A stretch of 64,000 nucleotides of DNA from Sva-07 sp963710625 (GCA_963710625.1 CAVQBG010000001.1:124001-188000), one strand, 5' to 3'. Counted from the first letter of the stretch, positions 7,767-17,307 are shown. Notes: generated by a model from the sequence alone, not told the origin. Made by a program: numbers and translations.

Positions 7767-9206
7767 ATGAGCGATGACCGCAGTCAGGGCGACGAGGCCG
7801 ATTCGGCCTCTCGGCGACGGCCGGGTTCGTTCGAGTCCGACATGGACTCGTTCGATCCGGAGGAGTTCGGCGGGCCGCTGTTCGGCGCGACCACCGAGCA
7901 GCCGGTCACCTCGTTCGACGACGACGCCGCGCGGGAGCGGCTCAGCTTCGGCTCCGACGACTCCGGATCGCTGCCGCACTGGACCGATCCGCCCACGGGT
8001 GAGATCCCGAAGATCCCCGTGGCCGAACAGCCGGAGAGCCACACGGACGATCTCGATGTCTGGTCGTCGTTCGCGTCCGACCCCGCTCCGGCCACCGAGG
8101 TCGCCGGGGCGCCCAAGGATCCGACCGGAGAGCTCACCTGGCACGACGACGAGCCCGCCGTCGACGAAGCACTCGATGCCCTCACGTCCGGGCGCGTCGC
8201 CGCCGTGCCTGCACCCGAGGCGACCGAGCCGGCGCGCCGGGAACCCGCTCGCATCACGATCGGCACCGATCCGTCCGGGATGCCGCGCCGACCCGATCCG
8301 AAGCGGCGTGGCGGGGCGCCCCAGCGTCCTCCGAGCGCCGGAGGGACGGCTCCAGCCGCCGACGGCCGCAACCTGCCCGTCGCCGTGGCGAGCGGTCTCG
8401 TACTCGCTGCGGTGTTCCTCGCGCTGTCGATGTGGCGGCCGGCAGCGGTCGTTGCGTTTGTCACGCTCGCGCTCGGTGTCGCCGCGCTCGAGTACTTCTC
8501 CCGCGTCACCGACAAGGGCTACCGGCCGGCGGTCGCGGCGGGGATCGCCGCATGCGTTGCGGCACCCCTCGCTGCCTACTGGGTCGGTGACAGTGCGCTT
8601 CCGTTGGTGATCGCGTTCGCGTTCTTCGCCGGAGCGATCGGATTCATCGGTGCCGACTCGATCGAGTCCGGCCCGATGCCGAACATGGCGATCACGATGC
8701 TCGGCGTCGTCTGGATCGGCGTGCTCGGAGCCTTCGCCGCATTGATCCTGCGCTGGTCGACCTTCGGGTCGGGTACGCCATGGGGGACCGACACCCTGGT
8801 GTTGATCGCGGTCGGGGTCGTCGCCAACGACGTCGGTGCCTACTTCCTCGGGTCCGCCATCGGCAAGACGCCGCTGCGGCCCTGGATCAGCCCCAACAAG
8901 TCGCTCGAAGGGCTGCTCGGCGGCACCGCGCTGACGCTGCTGGTGATGTTGCTCATCGGCATGCAGGAACTCAGCGACACCTGGTCGAGCACGAGCCACC
9001 TCCTGATGCTGGGAATCGTGATCTCGGTGATGGCGCCGCTCGGCGACCTGACCGAGTCGATGTTCAAGCGCAACCTCGACGTGAAGGACTTCGGGGCCGT
9101 CATCCGTGGCCACGGTGGTGTGCTCGATCGTTTCGATGGGTTCCTGTTCGTGATGCCGGCGGTGTACTACCTCATGTTGGTGGTCGAGCCGTGGACGGCG
9201 CTCTGA
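7767..9206 (+). CDS. cdsA: Phosphatidate cytidylyltransferase
   Basis: Makes CDP-diacylglycerol from phosphatidate and CTP in the membrane. The C-terminal half (about 206-479) has seven or eight hydrophobic segments and the signature region LTESMFKRNLDVKDFGAVIR plus GHGGVLDRFDGFL. The first 205 residues are acidic, Pro/Asp-rich and probably disordered. That makes the protein 479 residues against about 270-310 for most CdsA; long cytoplasmic extensions occur in other actinobacteria. A GGGGGAAGGG ribosome binding site precedes the ATG. Its 3' end overlaps dxr by 16 bases. Confidence 0.94.
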   Translation: MSDDRSQGDEADSASRRRPGSFESDMDSFDPEEFGGPLFGATTEQPVTSFDDDAARERLSFGSDDSGSLPHWTDPPTGEIPKIPVAEQPESHTDDLDVWSSFASDPAPATEVAGAPKDPTGELTWHDDEPAVDEALDALTSGRVAAVPAPEATEPARREPARITIGTDPSGMPRRPDPKRRGGAPQRPPSAGGTAPAADGRNLPVAVASGLVLAAVFLALSMWRPAAVVAFVTLALGVAALEYFSRVTDKGYRPAVAAGIAACVAAPLAAYWVGDSALPLVIAFAFFAGAIGFIGADSIESGPMPNMAITMLGVVWIGVLGAFAALILRWSTFGSGTPWGTDTLVLIAVGVVANDVGAYFLGSAIGKTPLRPWISPNKSLEGLLGGTALTLLVMLLIGMQELSDTWSSTSHLLMLGIVISVMAPLGDLTESMFKRNLDVKDFGAVIRGHGGVLDRFDGFLFVMPAVYYLMLVVEPWTAL

Positions 9207-10351
9207 CCCGGGTTGCCATCGCCGGCTCGTCCGGCTCGATCGGCACGCAGACGCTCGACGTCGTGCGCGCCGAGAACGAACGCCTGCCCGGTTCGTACGA
9301 GGTCGTTGCACTGGCCGTCGGCGGATCGGTGGAGGCGGTCGTCGAACAGGCACGGGAGTTCCGGCCCGTCGTGGTGGCCGTCGGTGACCGTGCGGCGAGG
9401 CGGGTGGTCGCCGAAGCGCTTCCCGGCGTCGAGGTGGTCGCCGAACTCGCTGCCGTGGTCGCTCCCGCGGACGTGGTCGTCAACGGGGTGGTCGGCTTCG
9501 CCGGGCTCGACGTCACGATCGAGACGCTGCGAGCGGGCAAGCGTCTGGCCCTCGCCAACAAGGAGAGCCTGATCGCCGCCGGGCCGGTGGTGCAGCCGCT
9601 GCGCGACACGCCGGGAGCGGAGTTGGTGCCGGTCGACAGTGAGCACTGTGCGTTGCATCAGTGTCTCCGGTCGTCGGTCGATGCGGGCCGCGAGGTCTCA
9701 CGGTTGTTGCTCACGGCCAGCGGCGGCCCGTTCCGCGGCAGGAGCGCCGCCGAACTCGCCGAGGTCACCGTCGACGCCGCCCTCGCTCATCCGACCTGGA
9801 GCATGGGCCCGAAGATCACCGTCGACTCCAGCACGCTGATGAACAAGGGGTTGGAGGTCATCGAGGCGCATGAGCTGTACGGCACCGCCTACGACGACAT
9901 CGACGTGGTGGTGCATCCCCAGTCGATCATCCACTCGATGGTGGAGTTCAGCGACGGCTCGACGATCGCGCAGCTCAGCCTGCCGGACATGCGGTTGCCG
10001 ATCGGTTATGCGCTCGGGTACCCCGATCGCATCGGGAGCCCGTTCGGCCGCATCGACTGGGCCCAGCTCGCCCGTCTCGACTTCGAGCCGCCCGATCGAG
10101 CAACGTTCCGGTGTCTCGACCTCGCCTACCAGGCCGGACGCGCCGGTGGCACCGCTCCCGCGTGGTTGAGCGCCGCCAACGAAGTGGCCGTTGACGCGTT
10201 CTTGGCGGGGAACTTGCGATGGAATGAGATCCCTGACGTGTGTGTTGATGTACTCGCGATGCATGATGGTGTCACCCCCCATACCGTCGAGGACGTGATC
10301 GAGGCCGACGCTCAGGCTCGGCGGATCGCCAATCGACTCCTGCCGACATGA
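9191..10351 (+). CDS. dxr: 1-deoxy-D-xylulose 5-phosphate reductoisomerase
   Basis: Second step of the MEP isoprenoid pathway, NADPH-dependent. The NADP-binding motif AIAGSSGSIGTQTLDVV is near the N-terminus. Substrate and metal motifs are LANKESLIAAG, PVDSEHCALHQCL, LLTASGGPF, HPTWSMGPKITVDSSTLMNK and VHPQSIIHSMVEF. The GTG at 9191 gives 386 residues, normal for Dxr, and lies inside the cdsA 3' end, so the genes are coupled. ispG of the same pathway lies two genes on. Confidence 0.96.
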   Translation: MDGALTRVAIAGSSGSIGTQTLDVVRAENERLPGSYEVVALAVGGSVEAVVEQAREFRPVVVAVGDRAARRVVAEALPGVEVVAELAAVVAPADVVVNGVVGFAGLDVTIETLRAGKRLALANKESLIAAGPVVQPLRDTPGAELVPVDSEHCALHQCLRSSVDAGREVSRLLLTASGGPFRGRSAAELAEVTVDAALAHPTWSMGPKITVDSSTLMNKGLEVIEAHELYGTAYDDIDVVVHPQSIIHSMVEFSDGSTIAQLSLPDMRLPIGYALGYPDRIGSPFGRIDWAQLARLDFEPPDRATFRCLDLAYQAGRAGGTAPAWLSAANEVAVDAFLAGNLRWNEIPDVCVDVLAMHDGVTPHTVEDVIEADAQARRIANRLLPT

Positions 10352-10364
10352 TGGTTACGAGGAC

Positions 10365-11705
10365 ATGACCGATCAACTCACACCCACCGACGACCGGACG
10401 GACGGGGAGGCTGCGTTCGCCCCGCCGCGTCGCAGCGACCGGGTGAAGAGCGAGATCATGGCCGGTGGCTCGGTCACCGAACTCACCGACGACGAACTGG
10501 CCAACGGCTGGTCGGGGTATCTGGCGCTCGCCGCGATCCTCGGGCTGTTCGTGTGGTTGGCCTTCGTCAACATCTGGATCTTCGTGTTCGTGGTCGGTGT
10601 CGTGATCTCGATCTTCCTGCACGAACTCGGCCACTTCGCCACTGCGAAGTGGACCGGGATGAAAGCCACCCAGTTCTTCCTCTTCTTCGGTCCGCGCCTG
10701 TGGAGCTTCCGTCGCGGGGAAACCGAGTACGGCGTGCGGGCGATTCCGCTCGGCGCGTTCGTCCGCATCATCGGCATGAACCGCATGGACGAGGTCGACC
10801 CCGCCGACGAGGCCCGGACGTACCGCCAGGCGACGTTCCCTCGCCGGATCCTGGTGATCAGCGCCGGATCGATGATGCACATCATGATCGCGATCGTGTT
10901 GCTGTTCGGCGTCTACGCCACGCAGGGAGAGATCACCGCACAGGACGAGCCGGTCGTGGTGGTCGGCGCCGTCAGCCCGGGCCTGCCGGCATCGGAGGCG
11001 GGCATCCTCGCCGACGACGAGATCCTGTCGGTGGGCGGCGTCGCGGTCACCTCGTCGGTCGAACTCGGTGAGGCGGTGCGCAGCTTCGAGCCCGGCGAGA
11101 TCGTCGATGTCGTCGTGGTTCGCGACGGCGAACAACAGACCGTCGCGGTCGGCTTGGGCGCCAACACATCGGTTGCCTCCGACGACCCGCTGTTCGGGAC
11201 CGCGCTGCTCGGCGTGCGCAGCTACAGCCCGGCGCTCTACGAGGACCACGGGATCGTCGGGTCGGCCGTCAATGCGGTCACCGACGTGGTGCCGGTGTCG
11301 TGGGAATCGCTCCAGGGCGTCGTCAAGGTCGTCAACCCGGTCAACATGCTCGGTCATCTGGCCGGCACCAACGACGACCTGTCGAGCCGTCCCACCACGC
11401 TCTACGGCGTGGCCACGGTGTCCGACGACGTCGGCGACTCCGGCGGCCTCGCCGGCGTGATCTACCTGCTCGCAGTGCTCAACATCTTCGTCGGCGTGTT
11501 CAACATGCTGCCGCTGCTCCCGCTCGACGGCGGTCATGCGGCGATCGCCTGCTACGAGCGGATCCGCGAGTGGCGCAGCAAGTCCAAGCAGCGGTACTTC
11601 GCCGATGTCGAACGGCTGATGCCCTTCGCGATGGGTGTGATCGTCGTGCTGGCGATGTTGATGTTCAGCGGCCTGTACCTCGACATCACGCAGCCGATCG
11701 GATAG
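10365..11705 (+). CDS. rseP: Site-2 membrane metalloprotease, RseP family (M50)
   Basis: 446 residues. The zinc site HELGH is near residue 85 inside a hydrophobic helix, and the LDGGH motif that supplies the third ligand is near 388. One PDZ domain lies at about 190-270 (VVVGAVSPGLPASEAGIL). The first 45 residues are a polar cytoplasmic extension. Such proteases cleave membrane-bound anti-sigma factors or signal peptides within the membrane. The dxr-rseP-ispG order is conserved in actinobacteria. Which anti-sigma factor it cuts cannot be told from this window. Confidence 0.93.
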   Translation: MTDQLTPTDDRTDGEAAFAPPRRSDRVKSEIMAGGSVTELTDDELANGWSGYLALAAILGLFVWLAFVNIWIFVFVVGVVISIFLHELGHFATAKWTGMKATQFFLFFGPRLWSFRRGETEYGVRAIPLGAFVRIIGMNRMDEVDPADEARTYRQATFPRRILVISAGSMMHIMIAIVLLFGVYATQGEITAQDEPVVVVGAVSPGLPASEAGILADDEILSVGGVAVTSSVELGEAVRSFEPGEIVDVVVVRDGEQQTVAVGLGANTSVASDDPLFGTALLGVRSYSPALYEDHGIVGSAVNAVTDVVPVSWESLQGVVKVVNPVNMLGHLAGTNDDLSSRPTTLYGVATVSDDVGDSGGLAGVIYLLAVLNIFVGVFNMLPLLPLDGGHAAIACYERIREWRSKSKQRYFADVERLMPFAMGVIVVLAMLMFSGLYLDITQPIG

Positions 11706-11714
11706 CGCTGCTCC

Positions 11715-12941
11715 GTGGACGTCTCCAGCGCACTCGTCGCTCGCAAACCCACCCGTCAGATCTCGGTCGGCAACGTCAAGGTCGGCGGCGACGCCCCGAT
11801 CACGGTGCAGTCGATGACGATCACGAAGACCGCCGACGTCGAAGGCACGCTCCAGCAGATCTACGCGCTCGCTGCGGCGGGTGCCGACATCGTTCGCTGC
11901 ACCTGCAACGAGACCGAGGCGGCCGAGGGGCTCGCGCAGATCGTGCCGCGATCACCGGTGCCGATCATCGCTGACATCCACCACCAGTACAAGATGGCGC
12001 TCGCCGCGATGGAGGCCGGGGTGCAGGGGTTGCGACTGAATCCCGGCAACATCCGCAAGCCCGAGCACATCAAGGCGGTCGCCTCCGAGGCTCGCGATCG
12101 TGGGATCCCGATCCGGATCGGGGTCAACGCCGGCTCGCTCGACCCGTCGCTCTACGAGAAGTACGGCAGTGCCACGCCCGAGGCGATGGTCGAATCGGCC
12201 CAGCAGGAGATCGCGTACTTCGACGAGGTCGGCTTCGATGCCATCAAGATCTCGGTCAAGGCATCGAGCGTGCCCCTGATGGTCGAGGCCTACCGCCAGC
12301 TCTCCGAGGTCACCGACCACCCGCTGCACCTCGGCGTCACCGAAGCCGGACCCCCGCCCGCCGGACTGATCAAGGCCACCGCCGGCATCGCCACACTCCT
12401 CATGGAGGGCATCGGCGACACGATCCGCTACTCGCTCACCGCCGACCCGGTCGAGGAGGCTCGAGCCGGTCGCCAGTTGCTCGAGGCGCTCGGCCTGCGC
12501 GAGCGCAAGAACGTCGACCTGATCGCCTGTCCGTCGTGCGGGCGCGCGGAGGTCGACGTGATCGACGTGGCCAACCGTGCGATGGCAGCCTTCGCCGACC
12601 GGGAGATCCCGCTGCAGATCGCCGTGATGGGCTGCGTCGTGAACGGGCCCGGCGAGGCGCGCGACGCCGACCTCGGCATCGCCGCCGGCAACAAGCGCGG
12701 TCACCTGTTCGTGAAGGGTCAGAACGTCGCCGTCGTCCCCGAGGACGAGATGGTCGACCAGCTCGTCGAGTGGGCCGAGTTCATCAACGACCACGGCGTC
12801 GAGGCCGCGCTCGCACGGGTCGACCTCGTCAAGGCTGCCCGCGAGGCCGAGAAGGATCGAGCCAAGCTCCTCGACGAGCAGGGCGCCGACGCCAACCAGG
12901 CCACCGAGAAGATCGTCGAGATCCGCAAGACCACCCGCTGA
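11715..12941 (+). CDS. ispG: 4-hydroxy-3-methylbut-2-enyl diphosphate synthase
   Basis: A 408-residue iron-sulfur enzyme of the MEP pathway. The TIM-barrel start VGGDAPITVQSMT, the segment LRLNPGNI and the cluster-binding cysteines in ACPSCGR and MGCVVNGPGEA are all present. The C-terminal 50 residues are a charged tail. The start is a GTG nine bases after the rseP stop, so it is likely co-transcribed. The stop abuts a palindrome. Confidence 0.96.
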   Translation: MDVSSALVARKPTRQISVGNVKVGGDAPITVQSMTITKTADVEGTLQQIYALAAAGADIVRCTCNETEAAEGLAQIVPRSPVPIIADIHHQYKMALAAMEAGVQGLRLNPGNIRKPEHIKAVASEARDRGIPIRIGVNAGSLDPSLYEKYGSATPEAMVESAQQEIAYFDEVGFDAIKISVKASSVPLMVEAYRQLSEVTDHPLHLGVTEAGPPPAGLIKATAGIATLLMEGIGDTIRYSLTADPVEEARAGRQLLEALGLRERKNVDLIACPSCGRAEVDVIDVANRAMAAFADREIPLQIAVMGCVVNGPGEARDADLGIAAGNKRGHLFVKGQNVAVVPEDEMVDQLVEWAEFINDHGVEAALARVDLVKAAREAEKDRAKLLDEQGADANQATEKIVEIRKTTR

Positions 12942-12942
12942 A

Positions 12943-12971
12943 TTGCAGCAGGGGTCAGACCCCTGCTGCAA
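12943..12971. repeat. GGGGTCAGACCCC palindrome, copy 1
   Basis: Perfect 14-bp arms (12943-12956 and 12958-12971) around a single central base. The core is AGGGGTCAGACCCCT and the flanks are TTGCAGC/GCTGCAA. It lies between the convergent ispG and manA genes and supplies the manA stop codon. It may work as a bidirectional terminator. Confidence 0.8.
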
Positions 12972-13935
12972 CCACCACGAAGGTGGGGCTCGTCGGGGTG
13001 AGGGTGACATCGGGCGCGAGGTAGAGCGTGCGCCCGTCGAGGTCGACGGCGAGTTCGTGGCCGGTCGAGGCGTGGGTGTGACCGGGCTCGACACGCACGA
13101 GCGTGCAGCCCGCCTCGGGCAGGGGGTACCGGCCCGATCTGGCCGCGGCCTTCATCACGGGTTCGACGAGTGGCGTCCTGTCGAGGATGCGCAGCAGTTC
13201 GTCGACGTCGACGTGTTTGCTGGTGAGCCCGCCGCGCACGACGTTGTCGCTCGCACCCATCAACTCGATGCCCGCCCCGCTGAGGTAGGCGTGGAGGTTG
13301 CCGGCGGTGAGGTGCAGTGCCTCGCCCGGTTGCAGGGTCACCCGGTTGAGCAGCAGCGTGACGACCACGCTCGGATCGTCGGGGTAGCGGGCGGCGAGCC
13401 GACTGACCAGTTCGGCCTCAGGACGCTGGCTTCGGCTGCAGGCGACCACCGTGGGGCGAGGATCGATCCGGCCGCGGTAGAGGCCGTCGATCACACCACC
13501 GATGCCATGCGAACGGATCGCCGCCGCCAGCGGCTCGGCGCCGAGAGCGCCGAGCAGCGTCAGGGTGCTGCCGACCGGCCGAATACCGCAGAGCGCATCG
13601 AAGCGGGTCAGTGCACACAGGAGTTCTGGCTTGGCCCGGTTGTCCGGGTACACGCCGCGGGCAAAGCCGTCGATCGCTTGGCTCGTCGTCGGGTGGACCT
13701 GGAGCGACAGTGGCTGCGCTGCCGCGAGGACCTTGAGGAGGTACGGCAGATCACCGGTGATGTCGGCCAGCGGCGCGCCGTCGGCGGTCGTCGCCGGGCC
13801 GTTCGGGTGAGTGCCGAGCCACAGCTCGGCCCACGGTCGGCCATCCGCAGTGGTGCGTAGCAGCTCGGGGATGAAGGTCCGGTCGCCCCAGTCGTAGTGC
13901 TGGACCACACCGGCGATCGGGATCGCACCACCCAT
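12955..13935 (-). CDS. manA: Mannose-6-phosphate isomerase, class I
   Basis: 326-residue cupin enzyme interconverting mannose 6-phosphate and fructose 6-phosphate, the entry to GDP-mannose. Motifs are YDWGD, PWAELWLGTHPNGP, SLQVHPTTSQA (zinc ligands Gln and His), NRAKPELLCAL (Glu ligand) and LHLTAGNLHAYLSG. It is slightly shorter than the 390-residue enteric enzyme but typical of actinobacteria. The last codons and the stop lie inside the palindrome. It could feed sugar nucleotides to the surface polysaccharide genes downstream in the window. Confidence 0.94.
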   Translation of the reverse strand: MGGAIPIAGVVQHYDWGDRTFIPELLRTTADGRPWAELWLGTHPNGPATTADGAPLADITGDLPYLLKVLAAAQPLSLQVHPTTSQAIDGFARGVYPDNRAKPELLCALTRFDALCGIRPVGSTLTLLGALGAEPLAAAIRSHGIGGVIDGLYRGRIDPRPTVVACSRSQRPEAELVSRLAARYPDDPSVVVTLLLNRVTLQPGEALHLTAGNLHAYLSGAGIELMGASDNVVRGGLTSKHVDVDELLRILDRTPLVEPVMKAAARSGRYPLPEAGCTLVRVEPGHTHASTGHELAVDLDGRTLYLAPDVTLTPTSPTFVVVAAGV

Positions 13936-13944
13936 CGCGTCGCC

Positions 13945-14571
13945 TCAGATCCCGAGTTCGGCGGCGCGCGCGAGGACGCCGTCGCGTTCCGCGCCGATGG
14001 TGGTCGACTCGCCGTGGCCGGTGTGGACCACGGTGTGATCGGGCAGCGCGAGCAGCGTGTCGCGGATCGAGCGCAGGATGGTGGGTTCGTCGCTGAAGCT
14101 GCGGCCGGTGGCACCGGGCCCGCCACAGAACAGCGTGTCGCCGCTGAAGACGACCCCGGACGCGGCGTCGTGGAAGCTGCAGCAGCCGGGGGAGTGTCCG
14201 GGAGTGTGCAGGACGGTGAGTTCGTGGTCGGACACCTGCAGCGTCGTTCCGGGCGCGAGATCCCGATCGGGCGAGGCATCGGGCCAGACCACGTCCCACA
14301 GCATCCGGTCGTCGGGGTGCAGCAGGACGGGCGCGTCGACGGCATCACGGAGCGGCACGGCGGCGTTGATGTGATCGTTGTGCCCGTGGGTGAGCACGAT
14401 CGCGCGTACCCGCCGACCGTTGATCGCGGCCACGATCGTCTCGTGGTCGTGGGCGGCGTCGAACACGACGACCTCGCGGTCGTCGCCGACGATCCAGATG
14501 TTGTTGGTGACCTCCCACTCGCCGCCGTCGAGCGCGAAGATCCCGTCGGTGGTGACGAGTTCGATCGCCAT
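13945..14571 (-). CDS. MBL-fold hydrolase of the mycothiol/formaldehyde pair
   Basis: 208-residue glyoxalase II-like metallo-beta-lactamase fold. The dinuclear metal motif THGHNDH is near residue 60, followed by HTPGHSPG, FSGDTLF and TGHGE. The gene lies 13 bases after the frameshifted alcohol dehydrogenase gene. The same pair (mscR plus MBL gene) is found in mycobacteria and is thought to hydrolyse the S-formylmycothiol made by the dehydrogenase. Function is inferred from context and fold. Confidence 0.85.
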   Translation of the reverse strand: MAIELVTTDGIFALDGGEWEVTNNIWIVGDDREVVVFDAAHDHETIVAAINGRRVRAIVLTHGHNDHINAAVPLRDAVDAPVLLHPDDRMLWDVVWPDASPDRDLAPGTTLQVSDHELTVLHTPGHSPGCCSFHDAASGVVFSGDTLFCGGPGATGRSFSDEPTILRSIRDTLLALPDHTVVHTGHGESTTIGAERDGVLARAAELGI

Positions 14572-14584
14572 CAGAACGCCCTCA

Positions 14585-15672
14585 TCAGAACACGACCACG
14601 CTGCGGAGCACCTCGCCGCGCTCCATCTTGTGGAACGCCTCCTCGACGCCGTCGAGGCCGATCGTCTCCGACACGAAGCCGTCGAGATCGAGCCGACCCT
14701 GGAGGTAGAGGTCGATCAGCATCGGGAAGTCACGCGAGGGCAGGCAGTCGCCGTACCACGACGACTTGAGGGCGCCGCCCCGACCGAACACGTCGATGAA
14801 CGGCAACTCCAGCGTCATCTCCGGGTTCGGGACGCCGACGAGCACGACGGTGCCGGCGAGGTCGCGGGCCTCGAACGCCTGCTTGTACACCTCGGGATGG
14901 CCGATCGCCTCGATGCACACGTCGGCGCCGAAGCCGCCGGTGACCGAGCGGATGAACTCGACCGGATCGGTCTCCTTGGAGTTGCAGACGTGCGTGGCGC
15001 CGAAGCCCTTCGCCCACTCGAGCTTGCGGTCGTCGATGTCGACGCCGATGATCGTCGAGGCGCCAGCGAGGCGGGCGCCGGCGATGGCGGCATCGCCGAC
15101 GCCGCCGCAGCCGAACACGGCCACCGATTGGCCGCGGGTGACCCCGGCGGTGTTGAGCGCTGCGCCGATGCCGGCCATCACGCCGCAGCCGAGCAGTCCC
15201 GCCGCGGCCGGTGATGCTGCCGGGTCGACCTTCGTGCACTGTCCGGCGGCGACGAGCGTCTTGTCGCAGAACGCCCCGATGCCCAGCGCGGGGGACAGCT
15301 CGGTGCCGTCGGTGAGCGTCATCTTCTGGGTGGCGTTGTGGGTGTTGAAGCAGTACTGCGGCTCGACCGCGGCGGCACGCACGGCAGTCGCCGCACACCG
15401 CGCGCCAGTTGAGGATCACGTAGTCGCCCGGCGCCACGTCGGTGACGCCGTCGCCGACCGACTCGACGATCCCGGCGGCCTCGTGGCCGAGCAGGAACGG
15501 GAAGTCGTCGTTGATGCCGCCCTCCCGATAGTGCAGGTCGGTGTGGCAGACGCCGCACGCCTGGATCGCCACCACCGCCTCGCCGGGCCCGGGATCGGGG
15601 ATGACGATCGTCTCCATCGACACGGGCTCGCCCTTCGCTGCGGGCGATGATTCCACGAACCTCTTGACTCAT
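14585..15672 (-). pseudogene. mscR: S-(hydroxymethyl)mycothiol dehydrogenase, two frameshifts
   Basis: A zinc-dependent medium-chain alcohol dehydrogenase that would be about 361 residues. The start MSQEVRGIIARS, the middle GEPVSMETIVIPDPGPGEAV to CRACRRGR and the C-terminal YCFNTHNATQKM to SVVVF lie in three different frames. Removing one base near 15636 and one near 15363 restores a continuous protein. Visible residues include the catalytic zinc ligands in ACGVCHTDLHY and GHEAAG, the structural cysteines and the NAD motif GCGGVGDAAIAGA. The MSQEVRGIIAR start, MBL neighbour and actinobacterial background indicate the mycothiol-dependent formaldehyde dehydrogenase. The sequence is otherwise well conserved, so an assembly error or very recent mutation is as likely as true loss. 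Confidence 0.85.
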
Positions 15673-15679
15673 GCGGGCG

Positions 15680-15685
15680 ACCGTA
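15680..15685 (-). promoter_or_regulatory. -10 element of leaderless mscR transcript
   Basis: On the minus strand TACGGT ends 7 bases before the ATG at 15672, without a ribosome binding site. It marks the start MSQEVRG as the real one. Confidence 0.5.
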
Positions 15686-15745
15686 GCGCGCAGAATTCGA
15701 CGGCGGGGTGTGGAACCGTGTGTCGATGGGAAGCGTCCAACGACC

Positions 15746-16614
15746 ATGACCAAGCGATGGATCCCGCTCGTCTTGGTGTTGGCCGTACTCGGCGCAGGCC
15801 GCATGCGGCAGCGACGGAACGGGACATCCTCGCCGAGTTCCGACTCCACATTGCCCGCGTCGGATCCCGACGAGCCAACGACCCGACGGGTACTCCCATC
15901 CGACAGGCGCCGACGAGGTGGTCGTCTCGTACGCCGAACTCGGCGGATTCACCACCCGCGAGTTCGCCTTCCGCCAGCCGCCGAGCGTGCTGATCGCGGG
16001 CGATGGTCGGCTGTTCTCACCCGGCGCTCAGATCGAGATCTACCCGGGGCCGCTGCTCCCGGCGGTCCAGGTGCAGACGATCACCGAAGCCGACATCCAG
16101 CAGATCCTCGCCGCTGCCGACGAGGCCGACTTGTTCGCCGACGTCGACTACACGACCGACACGAACATCGCCGACGCCACGCACGGCCACCGTGACGATC
16201 AGCGCCAACGGCGAGACGTGGGTGCACGAGGCCTATGCCCTGTCGATCGACGGCCCCGACACGACCGATCCGATGCCGGAACGTCAGGCGCTGTCGGAGT
16301 TCATCAGCCTGCTGCGCAGCATCGGCGAGGAATCGATGGGCGAGGCGACGCTGTTCGAGCCGACGGAGTACGAGATCCAGGCGATCGTCGTCGACGACCT
16401 GTCGGCGTACGGCACCGACGGCATCGAGCCGACGGTGGAGGAGTGGCCCGCCGACGTCTCGGTCCGCCTCGCCGACGCGGCCGAGTGCACCGTCGTCCCG
16501 GCCGGGGAGGTCGGCGACCTCCTCGCAGCTGCGAACCAGCTCACGTTCTTCTCTGACGACAGCGTGACCTACCAGCTCCTCGCCCGCCCCGCCCTTCCCG
16601 GCTCGCAGTGCTGA
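15746..16614 (+). pseudogene. Lipoprotein of unknown function, frame broken
   Basis: Starts MTKRWIPLVLVLAVLGA, a lipoprotein signal sequence, but the expected lipobox cysteine (AACGSDG) is only reached after removal of one extra G near 15797. The frame then continues through a Pro/Thr/Ser-rich or shifted linker to VVVSYAELGGFTTREFAF and LFADVDY. A second extra base near 16177 must be removed to reach TATVTISANGETWVHEAYA and the C-terminus ALPGSQC. The reconstructed product is about 288 residues, secreted and acylated. No family was recognised. A palindrome of the GGGGTCAGACCCC type directly follows the stop. Confidence 0.6.
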
Positions 16615-16650
16615 GTGTGACGCCAGGGGTCAGACCCCCGGCGTAACACT
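16614..16650. repeat. GGGGTCAGACCCC palindrome, copy 2
   Basis: 37 bases, symmetrical about 16632, with two mismatched pairs in 18. The flanks AGTGTGACGCC/GGCGTAACACT differ from copy 1 but match copy 3. It begins at the last base of the lipoprotein stop codon and may terminate that gene. Confidence 0.75.
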
Positions 16651-16764
16651 CCGGAGAGGGAGGTCGGCGTCCTGGGCACACGATCCGAGGTGTCCGGCCT
16701 TGTCAGACAGCCCTGCCACCGACGAGTATCAACACCGTCGTCACGACAGGGAGGGAGACTCATC

Positions 16765-17256
16765 GTGAGCAGATCGCGTCACATGGTCGGTACACGCGAC
16801 TGGGAACAGGACGTCTACGAGCACATCTCGAATCACGGGCAGGTCGAAGGTGAGATCCTCGACGAGTACGCGAGCTTGGTGGACGACGAGACGATCTCCC
16901 CGGCCTTCAGGTATCTCGCCGGCATCATCCTCGAGGACGAGGTGCGTCACCACCGCGTCTTCGAGGAGTTGGCCGAGACGATGCGGCAGATGGGTGCCGA
17001 CTCGGACGAGAACGCACCGATTCCATCGCTCAGTGGATTCCACACCGACCGCATTCGGATCCAGCGGGTCACTGACCGGCTCCTCGAGGTGGAGCGCGCC
17101 GACCGGCGCGAGCTGAAGGAGCTCGCCAAGCAGCTGAAGGAGTTCGACAAGGTCACCGTCTGGGGGCTCCTCATCGAGCTGATGCTCGACGACACCGAGA
17201 AGCACATCAAGATCCTGAAGTTCATCCGCGACCGCTCGAAGGACCAGCCCGACTGA
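16765..17256 (+). CDS. Ferritin-like helical protein
   Basis: 163 residues from a GTG preceded by GGGAGGGAGA. The protein is almost entirely helical and Glu/Asp/His-rich, with iron-ligand-like pairs EGEILDEYASL, ILEDEVRHHRVFEEL and LMLDDTEKHIKIL that recall the four-helix rubrerythrin/ferritin fold. Metal binding is an inference. The gene is monocistronic, between a palindrome and the convergent nucS gene. It carries no signal peptide. Confidence 0.7.
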   Translation: MSRSRHMVGTRDWEQDVYEHISNHGQVEGEILDEYASLVDDETISPAFRYLAGIILEDEVRHHRVFEELAETMRQMGADSDENAPIPSLSGFHTDRIRIQRVTDRLLEVERADRRELKELAKQLKEFDKVTVWGLLIELMLDDTEKHIKILKFIRDRSKDQPD

Positions 17257-17307
17257 CGTCTTCGGCGCCAATGAACGATCGGTGACGCTGCTGTGACGCC
17301 CACCGCC

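Noticed and set aside
6135..9353. A 1072-codon open frame on the minus strand across pyrH, frr, cdsA and the start of dxr
   Set aside because: The product is Arg/His/Gly-rich with no family motif, and it is antisense to four well-identified genes. High GC gives long shadow frames.
14585..15672. Programmed frameshifting in the formaldehyde dehydrogenase
   Set aside because: Two separate shifts with no slippery run at either site; random indels are simpler.
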